Shown: in pieces, positions 5,979 through 9,080 of the stretch
Numbering within the stretch: the stretch's first letter is position 1
Layout of the letters: the number at the start of each line of letters is the position of its first letter
Origin: JBCBKZ01 sp039026975
GTDB taxonomy: Bacteria > Bacteroidota > Bacteroidia > J057
Assembly: GCA_039026975.1 (NCBI GenBank)
Contig: JBCCLI010000267.1
Span: 1-9,080, forward strand
DNA: 9,080 bases
Reading direction: 5' to 3'
Made by a program: the position numbers and the translations under genes
Notes under the pieces: model-generated
The model's database searches: none
Seen by the model: only the letters and a program-made list of their open reading frames with translations
What the model was told of the DNA's origin: nothing

Positions 5979-8900
5979 ATGCTGAAAAAACTCTTGGGAT
6001 TACATCCTGTAGTGTGGATTTTATTGCCTTCCCTCTTTGCCACCTACATATTCACCATCATTGGGAAGTCTCCTGAAAAAACGGAGTACAACAGTAAGCA
6101 CATCAGTAAATGGGATATCCCTTTTGACAGGAAGTTTAGAAAATCCCTTAGCACCCCTGATGATCCTAATGGTAGGGCCAACTTTGACCTATTAAGAATG
6201 AAAGATCCTATTACTGGGATGATTCCCCTGGACATCAGGAATAAAGAATTGGCTTTTGCTAGTAGACAGGCCGCCAATAATAGAGGAAGAGCTACCAGGG
6301 CCTTACCTAATTTTAGCTTTGTCCAGAGAGGGCCTTTCAATGTTGGGGGAAGGACCCGAGCTGCCGCCCTTGATATTAGTGATCCCGGCTTTAACACCAT
6401 ATTAGCTGGAGGTGTTTCTGGCGGTATGTGGAGATCTACTGACGGAGGAGACTCATGGGTACGTACTACCCGCACAGACCAGTTCCCCTCCGTAGTGAGC
6501 TTGATGCAGGATACCCGCTCAGGTAGACAAAATACCTGGTATTATGGAACGGGTGAAATCAGGGGTAACTCCGCAGATGGAAACGGAGGAGCATTTTACA
6601 GAGGAGATGGCATATATAAGTCCACAAATGGCGGACAAAGTTGGGCGGTAATTCCTTCTACCAGCACAGGAGATATAACCACTACAGATAATCCTGTTAG
6701 GTACGTAAACTCTATGGCTATAGATGTCACTAATACCAGTCAGGATGAGGTGTATGCTGCTGTTATTGATGGGATCATCAGAAGTACAAATGGCTTTGAT
6801 ACCTATGAGTTTGTGCTTGGGACTCCTGATAACATAAGTCTATTTACAGAAGTAGCCATTACCAGCACGGGAAGGGTATATGCGACTATTTCAGATGATA
6901 ATGGAAATAATGATGACATAGGGATCTGGACCTCCTCTAATGGAATTAACTGGCAGGAGATCGAAGTTCCTACCGGCGTACCTACCAGGCGGTATGAAAG
7001 AACCACTATCGGGATAAGCCCGAGCAATGAAAACATTGTATATTTCCTCAGAACGGATGGAGATGACCACTATCTCATGCGGTATAATGCTGCTAACGGG
7101 AGTATAGAAAACAGATCTAGCGCCTTACCCGCCCAGGGCGGGGAGGTCGGCGATTTTACTACCCAAGGCTCTTATGACCAGTTTGTCACCGTCCACCCTG
7201 ATAATAGCGACATTGTATATTTAGGGGGTGCTAACCTCTGGCGCTCCACCAATGGATTTTCTAATGAGAATGCCACAGACTGGATAGGGGGATACTCAGA
7301 ATTTAGGAATGATAATGGAGGATTGGGTTTGTATAATAACCACCATCCTGATCAGCATGCAGTTATATTCTATCCTAATGATAGCCGTAGGATGTTGTCG
7401 GTTCATGATGGAGGGGTGAGCAGGACGGAAAATAACCGTAGGCAGGTGACTTCTGATGTGCGTGATGAGAATAATAGAAAGGTAGATGAAGTAACTGTCA
7501 TCTGGGATGACCTAAATAGCGGATATCTGACTACCCAGTTTTACGCCATAGGGATGGAAGAAAATACGGCGGGAGATCCCATTTTGGTAGGAGGGATGCA
7601 GGATAATTCCACCTTTGCCGTGTTTGGAGGAGATACCCAAGAGGACTGGATAGATTTGTTTGGGGGAGATGGAGCCTTTTGTGAGATTACCTATAATTCT
7701 ATCCTGGTTTCTGCCCAGGTAGGGCAGATGGGAAGGTATGCATTTGAGGAAGAATCAGGAGAATTTATTGGCTTTTCTAGCATCAGCCCACCTGAAGGAG
7801 GGGACGGCCCCTTCTTATTCATTAATCCCTTCTTGGCAGATCCCATCCAGCCTAACAAGGTATTTGTGGCAGGGCGAGAAGTGATTTACTATACCCTGGA
7901 TATAAGAGATAATCCTGAAGAGGAGGAGTGGCTCACCATGGGAGAAAACGCCTTACAAGGGGCGGGAAATGTCTCAGCTTTTGCTGCTGCCACTCAAATA
8001 GCCCATAGATTATATGTAGGCACCTCCTCTGGGAGAATATTCAGGATAGAGGACTCTAACAGGCCTGATGTATTTACAGATATTACTGCTTCTAACCTTC
8101 CTTCTGGCTATGTGAATAACCTGGCAGTGGACCCACGTAATGGGGATCATGTATTTGCGGTATATTCAAATTATGGTGTGCTTTCCGTGTTTGAATCTAC
8201 TGATGGAGGCGAAAGGTGGACCCCCGTTTCTGGAAATCTGGAAGAGAATCCTGATGGATCTGGAACAGGTCCTTCTATCAGGTGGATGGAAATTCTCCCT
8301 AATGGAGAAGGCAATATTTACCTGCTAGGAACCAGCGTAGGCTTATATGCTACAGAGGAGCTAAATGGAATGAATACGGTATGGGAACAGGTGGGAGAGA
8401 ATAGCTTAGGTAATGTGGTAGTGGACATGATAGAAGTGCGGCCTGTGGACGGTACCGTAACCGTGGGGACGCATGGAAATGGCGTCTATCAGGCCCAGGT
8501 AGAAACACCCTTATATGCTAACATTTTCATGACTAGCCTTCCCTGTGGAAATAACCAGATTCAGCTCCTAGGAAACCAGGCAGATGATGCTGCTAATGTA
8601 AACTTTCAGTATGAGTGGTTAGTAAATGGAACTGCTACTAATGTTACCTCTCCTGGACTTATTACTAATGGACAAGCATCTAGGGTTCAACTGCGCCTAA
8701 GAGACCTACTGTCAGGCCAGACAGCCCTTTCAAACTTTATAGACATACAGTATATCTATGATGACTTCTGTGAGGGCGGAAATATCACCACCAGCAATGA
8801 AGCACAAATTGTATTCTCAGAAGAAGTAAAGGTATATCCTAATCCTAGCCGGGGAGAGGTGACAGTAGAATTAACAGAGCTATTCTCCAGAGGCGCTGAC

Positions 8901-9062
8901 TTCAGCCTGAGAGATTTGCAAGGGAGATTGCTACAAAGGCAAGAAGTCCCTCCGGGAAATGAGGTAAAGCTAGACCTGAGTGCTTATCCTGCAGGCACTT
9001 ATGTATTGTCACTTCAAAAGGACAATAATAGAGTGGTGAAAAGAATTATTAGAGCTGATTAA
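5979..9062 (+). CDS. Large secreted Asp-box beta-propeller protein with T9SS type A sorting domain
   Basis: This 1027-residue protein belongs to the sortilin/BNR-like propeller proteins common in Bacteroidota, often labelled glycosyl hydrolase without proof of catalysis. A hydrophobic N-terminus (about 9-28) acts as signal peptide or anchor. A linker and the family motif RGPFNVGGRTR (117-127) follow, then GGVSGGMWRS (144-153). Asp-boxes are STDGGDSW (153-160), STNGGQSW (215-222) and STDGGERW (740-747). Degenerate copies occur at RSTNGF (268-273), SSNGINW (319-325) and RSTNGF (422-427). YYGTGE (188-193), HHPDQH (455-460) and HDGG (476-479) are further landmarks of the type. The propeller region covers about 110-840. 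A small beta domain (about 845-935) with Cys856 and Cys931 precedes the T9SS tail (about 950-1027, starting VYPNPSRGEV, with YPAGTYVLSL). Likely released or surface-bound; binding to glycans or proteins is inferred, and no catalytic residues can be assigned. It probably shares a transcript with the lipoprotein gene upstream. The end is a TAA inside the window. Confidence 0.9.
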   Translation: MLKKLLGLHPVVWILLPSLFATYIFTIIGKSPEKTEYNSKHISKWDIPFDRKFRKSLSTPDDPNGRANFDLLRMKDPITGMIPLDIRNKELAFASRQAANNRGRATRALPNFSFVQRGPFNVGGRTRAAALDISDPGFNTILAGGVSGGMWRSTDGGDSWVRTTRTDQFPSVVSLMQDTRSGRQNTWYYGTGEIRGNSADGNGGAFYRGDGIYKSTNGGQSWAVIPSTSTGDITTTDNPVRYVNSMAIDVTNTSQDEVYAAVIDGIIRSTNGFDTYEFVLGTPDNISLFTEVAITSTGRVYATISDDNGNNDDIGIWTSSNGINWQEIEVPTGVPTRRYERTTIGISPSNENIVYFLRTDGDDHYLMRYNAANGSIENRSSALPAQGGEVGDFTTQGSYDQFVTVHPDNSDIVYLGGANLWRSTNGFSNENATDWIGGYSEFRNDNGGLGLYNNHHPDQHAVIFYPNDSRRMLSVHDGGVSRTENNRRQVTSDVRDENNRKVDEVTVIWDDLNSGYLTTQFYAIGMEENTAGDPILVGGMQDNSTFAVFGGDTQEDWIDLFGGDGAFCEITYNSILVSAQVGQMGRYAFEEESGEFIGFSSISPPEGGDGPFLFINPFLADPIQPNKVFVAGREVIYYTLDIRDNPEEEEWLTMGENALQGAGNVSAFAAATQIAHRLYVGTSSGRIFRIEDSNRPDVFTDITASNLPSGYVNNLAVDPRNGDHVFAVYSNYGVLSVFESTDGGERWTPVSGNLEENPDGSGTGPSIRWMEILPNGEGNIYLLGTSVGLYATEELNGMNTVWEQVGENSLGNVVVDMIEVRPVDGTVTVGTHGNGVYQAQVETPLYANIFMTSLPCGNNQIQLLGNQADDAANVNFQYEWLVNGTATNVTSPGLITNGQASRVQLRLRDLLSGQTALSNFIDIQYIYDDFCEGGNITTSNEAQIVFSEEVKVYPNPSRGEVTVELTELFSRGADFSLRDLQGRLLQRQEVPPGNEVKLDLSAYPAGTYVLSLQKDNNRVVKRIIRAD

Positions 9063-9080
9063 GCCTTCTAAATAGGAGAA

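Noticed and set aside
6044..7036. Antisense open frames within the propeller gene (6044-6475, 6803-7036), and similar ones at 855-1106 and 4534-4740
   Set aside because: They lie wholly opposite well-supported genes, have no domains, and look like shadows of the sense codon pattern.
1..9080. Mobile elements, CRISPR arrays, tRNA/rRNA genes, defence or phage modules
   Set aside because: No transposase, spaced repeats, tRNA cloverleaf or recognisable defence domain is visible on either strand.

Overview
The window is a chromosomal segment from a member of the Bacteroidota, most likely a Cytophagales-type free-living bacterium. Three things point there. Two proteins end in a type IX secretion (T9SS) type A sorting domain, a system confined to this phylum. 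The best promoter candidate has the Bacteroidota form TTG / TAnnTTTG rather than a sigma70 -35/-10. The interrupted ABC permease is the two-FtsX-domain, MacB-like type that is expanded in Cytophagales. Base composition looks even, in the low to mid 40s % GC by eye, and no mobile element, tRNA, rRNA or CRISPR array is visible.

Layout: (1) 1-1242 is the 3' half of an FtsX/MacB-type ABC permease whose 5' end lies outside the window. (2) 1243-1498 has no intact gene but carries a possible decayed coding fragment. (3) 1499-3457 encodes a secreted M1-family zinc aminopeptidase with a T9SS tail. (4) 3482-3988 on the minus strand is a small exported protein of unknown function, convergent with the peptidase. 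(5) 4015-4143, also minus strand, is the 3' tail of an ankyrin-like gene that has lost its 5' part where the next gene begins; it also contains a long imperfect palindrome. (6) 4148-5359 encodes a 12-helix MFS transporter resembling the oxalate/formate antiporter (OFA)/monocarboxylate type. (7) 5489-5920 is a small lipoprotein with a TTG start behind a good Bacteroidota promoter. (8) 5979-9062 encodes a 1027-residue Asp-box (BNR/sortilin-like) beta-propeller protein with a T9SS tail, on the same strand 58 bases downstream of the lipoprotein.

Functionally the window is dominated by cell-envelope and secreted products: peptide hydrolysis outside the cell (M1 peptidase), solute transport (MFS), an export/efflux-type permease, and a large surface or released propeller protein. 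Nothing shows that they form one pathway. The lipoprotein and propeller gene are the only pair whose spacing suggests co-transcription. I did not find a convincing new multi-gene system. The least explained signals are the truncated ankyrin-like tail with its palindrome, the gene relic after the permease, and the lipoprotein/propeller pair.
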